From positions 63,432,839-63,496,838 of the forward strand of contig NC_073691.1 in NCBI RefSeq assembly GCF_029784155.1: a DNA stretch of 64,000 nt, written 5' to 3'. The notes under the pieces were generated by a model. That model searched no databases. It was not told where the DNA came from and was given only the letters and a program-made list of their open reading frames with translations. Source of the DNA: Uranotaenia lowii (taxonomy: Eukaryota; Arthropoda; Insecta; Diptera; Culicidae). Position numbers and translations under genes: made by a program. Shown in pieces: positions 55,340-64,000 of this stretch (its first letter is position 1; the number at the start of each line of letters is the position of its first letter).

Positions 55340-56510
55340 AACGGTTTTTTCCGCTTGAGGGGGGTGATCACCCCGATCACCCCCTCCATAGGACCGCGCC
55401 TGATCCGGGCCGATCAAATCCGGGCAATCTTATATAAAAACCTGGCAAATAACAGGCATTTGATTTCAAAATTGACGACCAAAAATCCAGGCAATATCCG
55501 GGCAATTTTGGTCTATACCCAGAAATTAATCAATGAAAATCAAGAAAAAAAATTTTTCCCTTTCTATATCCTTTCTTTGAAAAATTGTAAAACTAGGTTA
55601 AGTAACCAATTGTAAAAAGCAAAAAGATGTTGGCTCTTTAAAACTCAAAGGTCCGAGCCGTTTCAAATAAACGAATTACAAAAAAAAAGAAAAAAAAATG
55701 CAAAAAAACTCTTACATCAAAACTTATCTACAGAATTTAGGTTATATTTAAGGCTTCCAAAAAACCTTTCATGATCATGTTTAGGGTAAATGTACCCGAC
55801 CTTGGCACCTAAGGTATGGTTTACCCTTTTTTTCAACATTCCAACCTTCCTGTTGAGTGCACCATAGAAAATCCTTTGAAGAATTCACTTGCTAACTTGA
55901 CGACCAAAAATCCAAAGGTGTGTTCAACAAAAATATGTTTTCTCTATGGAACTTTCATTAATGTGAGCAAAATGCATGCAAAGTATTCGTGTAAGCAAAC
56001 TTTCTAAACTGAACACTCAAAAAATTTCTCCAATATGTATATAGTAAGTTACTTATGAAGGACTGATAAAATCTGAATAGAGCCAATCAATCTAGGAATA
56101 GTATTTCAGATGGCATGGGCTTATCTAGACCAGCCCAGGTTTTCAACGTATAGTTTAAAAAAAAAAGTTGGTGTGGTCCAGCTGCCAGAATACTGAGGTA
56201 AAATATCCGTATCTGGCACCGATTGATTCGAAATTTTTTAAAGAGATATCACTGTTCATCATTTTTGCGAAGTTTTTTGAGACAATTTCATCAACATAAA
56301 AATCAAATAATACAACTTGTTGAAAAAATTTCGTTTGGAGGTATAAATAAAAACAAATTACAACACATTTTTTTGGTTTGATCTGCCAAAAAAGTGAATA
56401 TATTCGGGCCTTTTTCAATAAAAGCCGGGCAACCGGACCGGGCTGGGCCAGACTGTTCGAAAATTTTGTTATCCGGGCAAACCCAGATAAAACCCTGCAA
56501 TCTGGAATCC
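55340..56510. repeat. possible TIR element with CCGGGCAA motifs
   Basis: GGGTGATCACCCCGATCACCCC, then ATCCGGGCCGATC and ATCCGGGCAATC on the left (55355-55500), and GCCGGGCAACCGGACCGGGC, TATCCGGGCAAACCC on the right (56420-56490). The boundaries and the relationship of the two sides are uncertain. Confidence 0.3.
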
Positions 56511-56618
56511 TTATCTTAAAAAAAGAATGAGAAAATAATGAATTCCCTGCAGATTTTTTTAAATGAAGTTAACATGTTTTTATCACTAAATATTTTTCAT
56601 TGAACAAAATTTGTTAAA

Positions 56619-57247
56619 TCTATATATATAAAAAGCAATTTCTGTGGGTTTGTTTGTTTGTCCTCTATTATAGGCTCAGCCGTCTTATGAGCTAGAGAGC
56701 TGAAATTTGGCATGGCTGCTCATTAGGACCAGGAATGGTGAAAAATGTTTTCAGAATTTCGGTTGACCCCTTCTGAAGGGGATCCTCCATACAAGACAAA
56801 TATTGTTTTCGCGTTGTTGACGTTATTTTTCGTCGGATCGTGATGAAAATTAGCACATAGGGGTTTTGAAAAATAAGAAATCCGTTTCAGGTATTGAATT
56901 TGGGGTCAGGGTTCGGCAAAAGGGGTCGTCCATATTAACTTCTCAATATTTTTGTGATATTGACGTTATTTTTAATCGAATTGAGATGAAAATATGCGCT
57001 CGGATGTTTTTAAGGACAAGCAATCGATTGTTGGTATAAAATTTTGTGTAAGGGGTCAGGCAAAGGGGTTGTCCGTATTCACTGTTCGCTATTTTTGCAA
57101 TATTGACGTTATTATACATCGGATTCAGATGAAAATTTGTTCACGAGAGTTTCGAATGACAAGCAATCGATTTCAGGTATCGATTTTAGTGTAAGGGGTC
57201 GGCAAAAGGGGTCGTCCATATTAACTTTTGAATGTTTTTGTGATATT
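56619..57247 (+). mobile_element. Helitron-like element 2, left part
   Basis: TCTATATATATAAAAAGC after AAA, followed by GTTTGTTTGTTTGTCC and the ~140-bp GGGGTCGTCCATATT / ATATTGACGTTATT units. It is interrupted at ATATT (57243-57247) by the LARD and continues at 61744 to about 62556, where the right end looks truncated. Confidence 0.6.
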
Positions 57248-57547
57248 TGTGTGGGGCGCCAATGCATCGATTAGTCAACACAACTATGCAGCCCTTCCGA
57301 GCGGCACTCAAGCCACTCCAGGCTTAAAGTGATAGCGTAGCAGGTAGGCATCAGCTTGGTGTTGGTGACGCAGCGTGTTCAGCGGTCAATGAATATTGGA
57401 CGGCTGTGCGAGTAAGTGCCACACAACGCGGAGTTTGCTTGAGTGTCCTCGCCAGTAGGAACGCGCCAGCCTAGGCGACAGGCTGCTAAGGCGATGTGCC
57501 ATCAGTTATTATGATGGGTGGTTTCCTTGTCGATATCGAGCTACACA
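57248..57547 (+). repeat. LARD 5' LTR
   Basis: 300 bp, TG...CA ends, GC-richer than its surroundings. It reads ACACAACGCGG where the 3' LTR has ACACAGCGCGG. Confidence 0.92.
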
Positions 57548-57550
57548 TTT

Positions 57551-57565
57551 TGGCGACCGACAGGC
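57551..57565 (+). promoter_or_regulatory. primer-binding site (tRNA-Arg-like)
   Basis: TGGCGACCGACAGGC resembles the tRNA-Arg complement TGGCGACCGTGACAGG, used by mdg1/412-type elements, with two bases missing. Confidence 0.6.
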
Positions 57566-57889
57566 ATTTCACGGTATAGTTTAAGAAACGGTAAAAAAGA
57601 ACCTGTTGTGGAAGCCACCCATCTTTAAGTTAATCAAAAAGTATGACCACGTGATTTGAAAATTGAAGAGTGAAAATGTGATCGTGTTGTAAAGTTTACA
57701 GAAAGTTATAAATGTTGAGAATTGAAAGTGTTGGAAAAATAGCGTTTTCGAGAAGAATACAAATTAATGCATTTCCGGCAGTGGTGCAAAATTCACAGTT
57801 AAGAAGAAAAAGTTAAATATTATCAAAGCTTAGTGATATTCACAAAAATTGATATTAAAACTATGAATGGGCCTTGAGGAATGTTTTTA

Positions 57890-58440
57890 AAAAGCGCATC
57901 GGAAGGACAGCTTTGAGAGGAAGTGTGTTGGGAGGACCACTTCAAGCAATAATGGTTTAGCGAGTCGGGAGGACAGCTAAAGAAAAATGCGAGTTGGGAG
58001 GACCGCATAAAGAAAAGCGCGTCGGGAGGACAGCTTTCAGAAGAAGTGTGTTGGGAGGACCACTTCAAGTAATAAATGATTTAGCGAGTCGGGAGGACAG
58101 CTAAAGAAAAATGCGAGTTGGGAGGACCGCAAAAGGCAAAGCGCGTCGGGAGGACAGCTTCGAGTATGACGTTAAAAAGATTATTCATGGAAAATGTTGC
58201 ACTTTAAACAACAAATGAAATAGCGAGTCAGGAGGACAACTAAAATTAACTGCGGGTTGAGAGGACCGCATAAAAAACCGTGTCGGGAGGACAGCTTTGA
58301 ATGCATTGAGAGGGCCACTCTTGTGTATTTTTTTCTTTTTTTAAAAAAGAAGAGTGTTGAAAGGACCACTTCAAGCAAGAAATATAAGCGAATCCAAAGA
58401 CAGCTGAAGTCTAGCTTAGAAGACCACATGAGATATTAAT
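57890..58440 (+). repeat. GGGAGGAC repeat array inside the LARD
   Basis: About 14 copies of (T/C)(T/C)GGGAGGAC(C/A) spaced 25-40 nt, alternating with AGCTAAAG, CGCATAAAG, AGCTTT and CACTTCAAG. They form ~120-bp higher-order units (57960-58160) that decay rightwards. No protein is encoded in a convincing frame. Confidence 0.85.
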
Positions 58441-59457
58441 TTTTAATTGTGGTGTGTCGGAAGAACCACTCCTTAAAAATCACTGAATGGCAAACTAAGC
58501 ATATTGGAAGGACTATTTTCTTGAAGCAATGAATAAAGTAGAAAATCAAAAGAACAGCAAAAAGTGCTTATTGGGAGACCACATAAGAAACAAAAAAGCT
58601 TGTCAGGAAAATAGTTTTAACTTAAGTTTGTTCGGATTGAATGCATGTCTGATTTTAGCCAAGTGTGCTGAGAGGATCACCAAAAAAAAAAGACGTAACT
58701 CGGCGACTAGATTTATAAAGCGTGTTAGCAGACTCAGTAATCTGTGTAAGGAATATTTTGGAAATCTGAAAAGAACTTAGAGTCAATTAAAAAAAATAAA
58801 CATCCTTGACGTGTGAGCAATACTAAAATGCACGAAAAAAAGTGAAAAGATATGACTTGAAGACTTCAACGATAAAAAAAATCGAATAAAAAAATAGCCT
58901 TCGTTGAGATGAACACGAATGTAAAAAAAGATATAAAATTGAAGCTGTTATAAAAAATGCATGAACTGGTAGCAAAAAAAATGTCTCAGGAAAAAAAACA
59001 GTGGGACAAAAATTAAAAAAATCAAAGAAATCTAAGAAAGCGAAAGAATGTGAGGTGAAAGGAAAGTTAATATTAGGTTTTTTTCTGTTTTCCTTTGACT
59101 AAGAGTGGAAATAAAACAACAAAAACTCTTAAAAAACAGATTTTATTAGAAACAGATTGCACAATAATAAAAATATGACTGCAAATGTTTTCAGTCGTTT
59201 TTAAGAACTTCTGCTTGGAAAATTTAAAACGAAAAAGAAAATTGTTGTGCATGAAGTGCGTTTAAATCAGAAAGAAATTTTAATTTGGCCAGGAACAGGT
59301 TGTGAATAATCTAAAATAGAAAATATTGTGATTTTAAAACTCTATTAATTTAGTTCCTTGTGTAGATAATAAATATCAAAACAATCTAACATATCAGGAA
59401 AATACAATTTGGCAAGCCTGCCTCTCTGAATTGAAACAACGAGTTTCTTTGTTTGCA

Positions 59458-60319
59458 TACACACAAAACTTTCGGGGCTCCACTTAGCAAAATTTCGCTG
59501 TTACTTCCCGTTAGCAAAAATATTTTTTTACTGTTGAGTTAGCAAAAAGCTAAATTTACTTGATTTTAGTAATAAAAAAAGTCATTTTACTTGATTTTAG
59601 TAAAACGAAGGTTTTTCAGCCGCTTTGTTCACAGACACCAGCCGCCGCGCCAGTAGGGAGAAAAATAAAAAGCTGTCGCGATTAAGTGCGGTTCCGGATG
59701 TTCGTTGCTGATGGTTCTTGTGGTGGCAAACTCCACAACGAAATGGTAGCTGAATCGACACCGGATGCTTACAGGGTAAGGTCTGATCTTAAAGTGTTCA
59801 GATTCTATAATTTCTCAATTTCTAATTTTTGTGTTTGTTTTTTTTTTTCTACCAGGATAAAACCGCAACATGAAGCGCGCCACAGGCCAGTAATGAAGAA
59901 GGACCACAACTGGAAATTCAACAAGCTGCATCCGGCAAACACCCCGGTGCTTTCTTTGACGAAGGTGGCATGGCATTTCGCTCGCCAGTAGGTGCGTTCC
60001 CAGAATAGGAAAAATGTGAAAAAAATATAAAAAATGTGAAAAATAAATTATAAGTGAATGAAATTTGTGTATTTTATTCAATATTCAAACATTCCCCTGA
60101 TTCTCCAGAGAAAAAATAAAGAAACATGAAATTACGGATCCGGGCAATCTTTTTCTCCGGTTTTTGCTAGAAATTTGAGTAAAAACTGCGGCGGCTAACT
60201 TTTGTACTCGTTTGCTAAAATTTTAGTTAAAAAATATTGCTAAATTGATTGCTAAGTTTCTAGCTGGTCAAATTTGAGCAAAATTTTGCTAATTTCCGGC
60301 CTCGAAAATTTTGTGTGTA
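59458..60319 (+). mobile_element. T2 TIR element, copy f, inside the LARD
   Basis: TACACACAAAACTTTCGGGGC to GCCTCGAAAATTTTGTGTGTA. It carries the T2 mini-gene layout: ATGGTAGCTGAATCG (59742), donor TACAGG|GTAAGG, 80-nt intron 59776-59855 ending TTTTTTTCTACCAG, exon 2 and AATAAA near 60042. An extra G at the donor puts the spliced frame out of phase, while the unspliced frame 59686-59991 is open. Confidence 0.8.
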
Positions 60320-61428
60320 GCTTTCGATAATATTTGTATAGTTGCAGTTCGTAGTGAAGTGGGATCGGAAAGGAAAGAGAAATGATTCCCTCTATGACAT
60401 ATATACGGTTTGTCTTTGTTTACCGCATACCTTGAAAAGTGCAAAGTTTTGAGCTCGTTTCACTACATAATCAAAATCTATAGATGATAGTGTTTTAAAA
60501 GTTTGGTGAAGACTGGTGCAGAGTTTTTAGCATACCACAGCAGCTTTAAACATACCAATTATTCTGACTTGGAAAAATATTAATAGTTTATCAAAGTGAA
60601 TGAATAAAGAAACTACAGGAGGTTAAATATCGGAAATTGAAACACTGAAATTGTCAAAAATAGCTAAACCTCCACGATGATTGTATTTAATTCTCTATAT
60701 CGTCGGTACATAATTTGGTCAAAAAACGTATAGCTGTGAGACTTTTTTAGGAACGTACAGAAATCGATGTGGCAACGCTAGCTATGCCTAGGGGATAACG
60801 ACACGAAAACAACATGCCAGCTCAGTTATTGACAATGTATGCGTAGCTGATGATGGGTTTGAAGGTTTTGCATGACTGGGAGTGTGTGAGTCGGATGCAG
60901 CGGATACAGCGGAGAGAAAGAATGGCTAAAGGTTATTCCATTCATACGTATACATACATAACGACATTGTAATGGTACAAGCGTTGGCTGTTGCGCCCAG
61001 GGAAGGGAGAGCGTTCCCTTGCGCACGCGACGGACTTTTCAGTGGATGCGTCGCTCTTTTGGTTTGCTCTATTACACGATGTATGTATGCCTGAGCCAAT
61101 GAGATCGAATTTGACGATTTGAATTTAGTCAGATACTCACTATTCTCGATTCAAAAATTTAGCGCGCTTGAGTGAAGCTAAGATTCTAATAACCTCCTTG
61201 TAGAAAAAATGAATTATATTCAAGTAAAGTGTATCATTTACCAAAATAAAAAACTTTGGTATTCTATCATATCCAGAATAGCTATGATAATAGAAAAAAA
61301 CTATAGATTATAGATTGACAAATTGTACATAAAAATTCTCTGCAAGCAGCTTTCTAAACTGTTTTTTCTTTCGTCGTATAATGATTCACTGAAAAATAAA
61401 ATCTTTTTCAATAATTTAAAAAAATCTT

Positions 61429-61443
61429 TGAGAAAAAGGAAGA
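61429..61443 (+). promoter_or_regulatory. LARD polypurine tract
   Basis: GAGAAAAAGGAAGA-type purine run directly before the 3' LTR. Confidence 0.6.
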
Positions 61444-61743
61444 TGTGTGGGGCGCCAATGCATCGATTAGTCAACACAACTATGCAGCCCTTCCGAGCGG
61501 CACTCAAGCCACTCCAGGCTTAAAGTGATAGCGTAGCAGGTAGGCATCAGCTTGGTGTTGGTGACGCAGCGTGTTCAGCGGTCAATGAATATTGGACGGC
61601 TGTGCGAGTAAGTGCCACACAGCGCGGAGTTTGCTTGAGTGTCCTCGCCAGTAGGAACGCGCCAGCCTAGGCGACAGGCTGCTAAGGCGATGTGCCATCA
61701 GTTATTATGATGGGTGGTTTCCTTGTCGATATCGAGCTACACA
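61444..61743 (+). repeat. LARD 3' LTR
   Basis: 300 bp, near-identical to the 5' LTR, followed by ATATT. Confidence 0.92.
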
Positions 61744-62556
61744 ATATTGACGTAATTATTCTTCGGATTGAGAAGAAAATTTGCGTTCGGATATTTTCAG
61801 GGACATGCAATTGATTGCTGGTATCAAGGGACCAGCCAAAGGGGTCGTCCATATTGACTATTCGCTATTTTTTCTATATTGACGTTATCATACATCGGAT
61901 TCAGATGAAAACTGGTACACGAAAATTTTTAATGATGTGCAAACGATTTCAGGTATCAAATTCAGTGTAAGTGACCGGTAAAAGGGGTCATCCATATTAC
62001 CTTTTCATTTTTTTTGTGATATTGACGTTATTATACATCGGATTGAGGTAAAATTTGTACATAGGAATTATCAAGGACGAACAATTATTCCAATTATCCA
62101 ATTTTGAGTCAGGTTGTGACCGTCTCCGAAAAATTTCAAACGATGGTGACCGCTTACAAGACTGGTCAGGAGTCGGCCAAAGGGGTCGTCCGTATTAACT
62201 TTTCACTGTTTTTTGCGATATTGACGTTATTATGCAATGGATTGTTTTGAAAATTTGCACACGGGAGTTTTGAGGGAAGGGAAATAGATTTCAGAAATCA
62301 AATTCCGTAAAAGAGGCCACCGATCTGCAATGATCGAGTAGAAATTTATACACGGGGGTTGGGACGGTCAATTGATTTCTAATTTCAATATTTATATCAA
62401 AGAACAAAAAAGGGGGTCTTCCATATTAACTGTTAAATTTGTTTCAGCAACAATTACGTGAGTTTGTATCGCATCAAGACGAAAGTTCATATACGTGTTT
62501 TTTTTGGCACGGTCAATTGATTCCTGATTTCGAATTTAGTAGCAAACGAAACATTT
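61744..62556 (+). mobile_element. Helitron-like element 2, right part
   Basis: Resumes with ATATTGACG and several more ~140-bp units (GGGGTCGTCCATATT, TACATCGGATT). The last readable homology with 51706-53400 is ATTTAGTAGCAAACGA near 62550; no CTAG end was found. Confidence 0.55.
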
Positions 62557-62639
62557 ATTTTGATATTCTTATCTTTATTGTAAAACTCATTTACGAGTTG
62601 AATCAGAAACTTACTTTATAATTTTATTTATTTTTATTT

Positions 62640-63140
62640 ACATAGTATTCCGTCTTACGACATAACTTGACGAACATTGTTCGCTACGAAAGCTCCCAGC
62701 AGCAGCGAGCGATTCCCAACACGTGACCCTGATGTCCAGCAACGACGCCCGGAGTACTCACGAGAGGGAGAAGAGTGCCACACCGACGCGAGACTACCGC
62801 ATCGAGAGAGCGAGGAGGCTGCTCTCGCTTAAAACAAGAGTATTCACGATGCGCCTAGCAGTTTCTAGGCGTTTTCATCTGGCGCAAGCACGTGGTCCTG
62901 TGCTTGCGTGACAGCCTATTTAAGGGCGCATTCCCAATGCGCCTTGAGTTAGTTCCGTTTAGTAAGCAGTGTAGTTAAGTTGTGAATAGATAACTGAAGA
63001 GAAAATAAACGTGATTAGAGACAAGTTGGAAACTTTATTGGTGTTGTTCCTGCCTTTCTCGCCTTGGAGTTTTTTCTCTGCTCTGTTCCACTGCTTGGAT
63101 CTCCGATAGTGATTGGTGGCGCAAACCCGGTTTTTGTCAG
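62640..63140 (+). promoter_or_regulatory. LTR-like promoter segment (probable Gypsy-type LTR remnant)
   Basis: GC-richer stretch with a TATA-like CTATTTAAGG (62916-62925) flanked by the inverted pair GCGCAAGCACGTGG / GTGCTTGCGTG. An AGTTAGTTCCG start-site-like sequence follows ~30 nt downstream and AATAAA lies at 63004-63009. GGTGGCGCAAACCCGG follows at about 63115, where a primer-binding site could be. The left and right LTR borders are not certain and no gag-pol follows. Confidence 0.45.
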
Positions 63141-63279
63141 AACCAAACCAAGAGTTTAGTCTTCCCGCGTCCAGACCAATACTATCGATCCAGTGTACCG
63201 TGTCTACTGAAGAGAAGGCTCTCTTCTGTCACGTGTAATTTGTGAGCTGTTCGCACTTCGCTTGCCAGTCCGGAAACCC

Positions 63280-63988
63280 CTAATTCACTAGCTGATCCAT
63301 CCCGTGTGAGTCACACGTTAAAAAACAAACATAATTCCTAAAATTCACTCGGTTCGTAGCAACCGTTCTCCAATTTCTCGGGCACCCCACGTTCGCCAGA
63401 TCACGCTCCACTTGGTGTAACCACCTCGCTCGTTGCGCCCCCGCTCGTCTTGTTCCTACCGGATTCGTAGCGAACACCTGTTTTGCAGGACAGTCATCCG
63501 GCATTCTCGCAACATGTCCCGCCCAGCGTATCCGGCCAGCTTTCACCACCTTCTGGATACTGGGTTCGCCGTAGAGTTGCGCGAGCTCGTGGTTCATCCT
63601 TTCGCCTCCACACTCCGTTCTCCTGTACGCCGCCAAAGATGGTTCTTAACACTCGTCGCTCAAATACTCCGAGTGTACGCAGGTCCTCCTCGAGCAATAT
63701 CCATGTCTCGTGCCCGTAGAGAACAACCGGTCTAATAAGCGTCATATACAGGTTACACTTCGTGCGAGGGCTAAGTCTTCTCGACCGCAGTTGCTTGTGG
63801 AGTCCATAGTAGGCACGACTTCCGCTGATAATTCGCCTCCGGATCTCACGGTTGGTGTCATTGTCTGCGGTCACCAGTGAGCCGAGATAGACAAAGTCTT
63901 CGACTATCTCCAGCTCGTCGCCGTCGATCGTGACCTTGTTATTACTGGACAAGCGGGTTCGGTCGGTCTCGGACCCGCAGGCCAGCAT
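63280..63988 (-). pseudogene. LINE reverse transcriptase, C-terminal part (RTE-like), frameshifted and cut by the window edge
   Basis: The 63494-63988 frame reads DFVYLGSLVTADNDTNREI then LYMTLIRPVVLYGHETW, the common region after the RT domain of insect endonuclease-reverse transcriptases. After one frameshift near 63610 the sequence continues in 63280-63636 with MNHELAQLYGEP then GRIRWAGHVARMPDD and RARWLHQVERDL. It ends near 63300. The catalytic RT part lies beyond the window. Confidence 0.8.
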
Positions 63989-64000
63989 GTACTTCGTCTT

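Larger units (their letters stand above)
57248..61743 (+). mobile_element. non-coding LTR retroelement (LARD-like)
   Basis: Two 300-bp LTRs, TGTGTGGGGCG...GAGCTACACA (57248-57547 and 61444-61743), with one difference seen. A 5-bp target duplication ATATT lies at 57243-57247 and 61744-61748. A primer site follows 3 nt after the 5' LTR, and a purine tract precedes the 3' LTR. The 3.9-kb interior has no gag or pol frame, a GGGAGGAC repeat array and a T2 insertion. It must have been copied by another element's enzymes. Confidence 0.92.

Noticed and set aside
57823..58429. Minus-strand Ser/Pro-rich frames over the GGGAGGAC array
   Set aside because: Repeat-driven open frames without conserved domains.
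1..64000. tRNA, rRNA or snRNA genes
   Set aside because: No cloverleaf or conserved A/B-box pair was noticed on reading; TTCGA motifs found belong to primer-binding sites.

Overview
The window looks like heterochromatic or intergenic DNA of a dipteran insect, most likely a mosquito. It is very AT-rich, carries 60-80 nt GT-AG introns, and is almost entirely transposable elements: a Jockey-clade LINE, a BEL/Pao LTR element, DD37E Tc1/mariner elements (the ITmD37E group described from mosquitoes), hAT-like and Helitron-like elements, a P/THAP relic, and many short TIR elements. I found no intact single-copy host gene; one decayed thiolase-like gene is the only non-TE gene I can name. Species assignment is inference.

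Layout. 1-24 kb: at least nine copies of an undescribed ~705-715 bp TIR repeat (called T1 here, CACTCAG...CTGAGTG, mostly TA-flanked, packed with CATAAGA/TCTTATG palindromes), mixed with families T2 (TACACACAAAA... ends, TTAGCAAAATTTTGCTAA palindromes), T3 (TTTCCAGCAAATTGCTGGAAA palindromes) and an AAGTGA family. The same stretch holds a P/THAP transposase relic, a LINE 3' end, a hAT-like element and an open DD37E transposase. 26.4-42.3 kb: a T2-like background with two young insertions, a full-length Jockey LINE (26598-31112, 11-bp TSD, both ORFs open) and a full-length BEL/Pao element (35086-42234, apparently identical 531-bp LTRs, 5-bp TSD, 1770-codon gag-pol). Between them lie a spliced mini-gene and the thiolase pseudogene. 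42.3-48.6 kb: two more T3 copies, a LINE RNase H fragment split by a DD37E element, a TA-flanked TIR element and a hAT MITE. 49.1-50.9 kb: a 1.7-kb near-perfect palindrome. 51.7-62.6 kb: Helitron-like elements with ~140-bp internal repeats, one of them split by a 4.5-kb non-coding LTR element (LARD-like) that itself contains a T2 copy. 62.6-64 kb: an LTR-like promoter segment and the broken C-terminal end of another LINE.

The most unusual observation is that several unrelated short TIR families (T1, T2, T3) and two neighbouring segments each carry a mini-gene: an exon, one or two 60-80 nt introns with good GTAAGT...TTTCAG-type sites, a last exon, and (for T1, T2, T3 and the 31.8-kb segment) an AATAAA signal. 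In T3, two separate copies keep the same three-exon, 74-codon frame with identical exon lengths (140, 21, 64 nt). In one T1 copy an 84-codon frame runs through the splice, and in one T2 copy a 57-codon frame does. These were worked out by hand and need transcript support.
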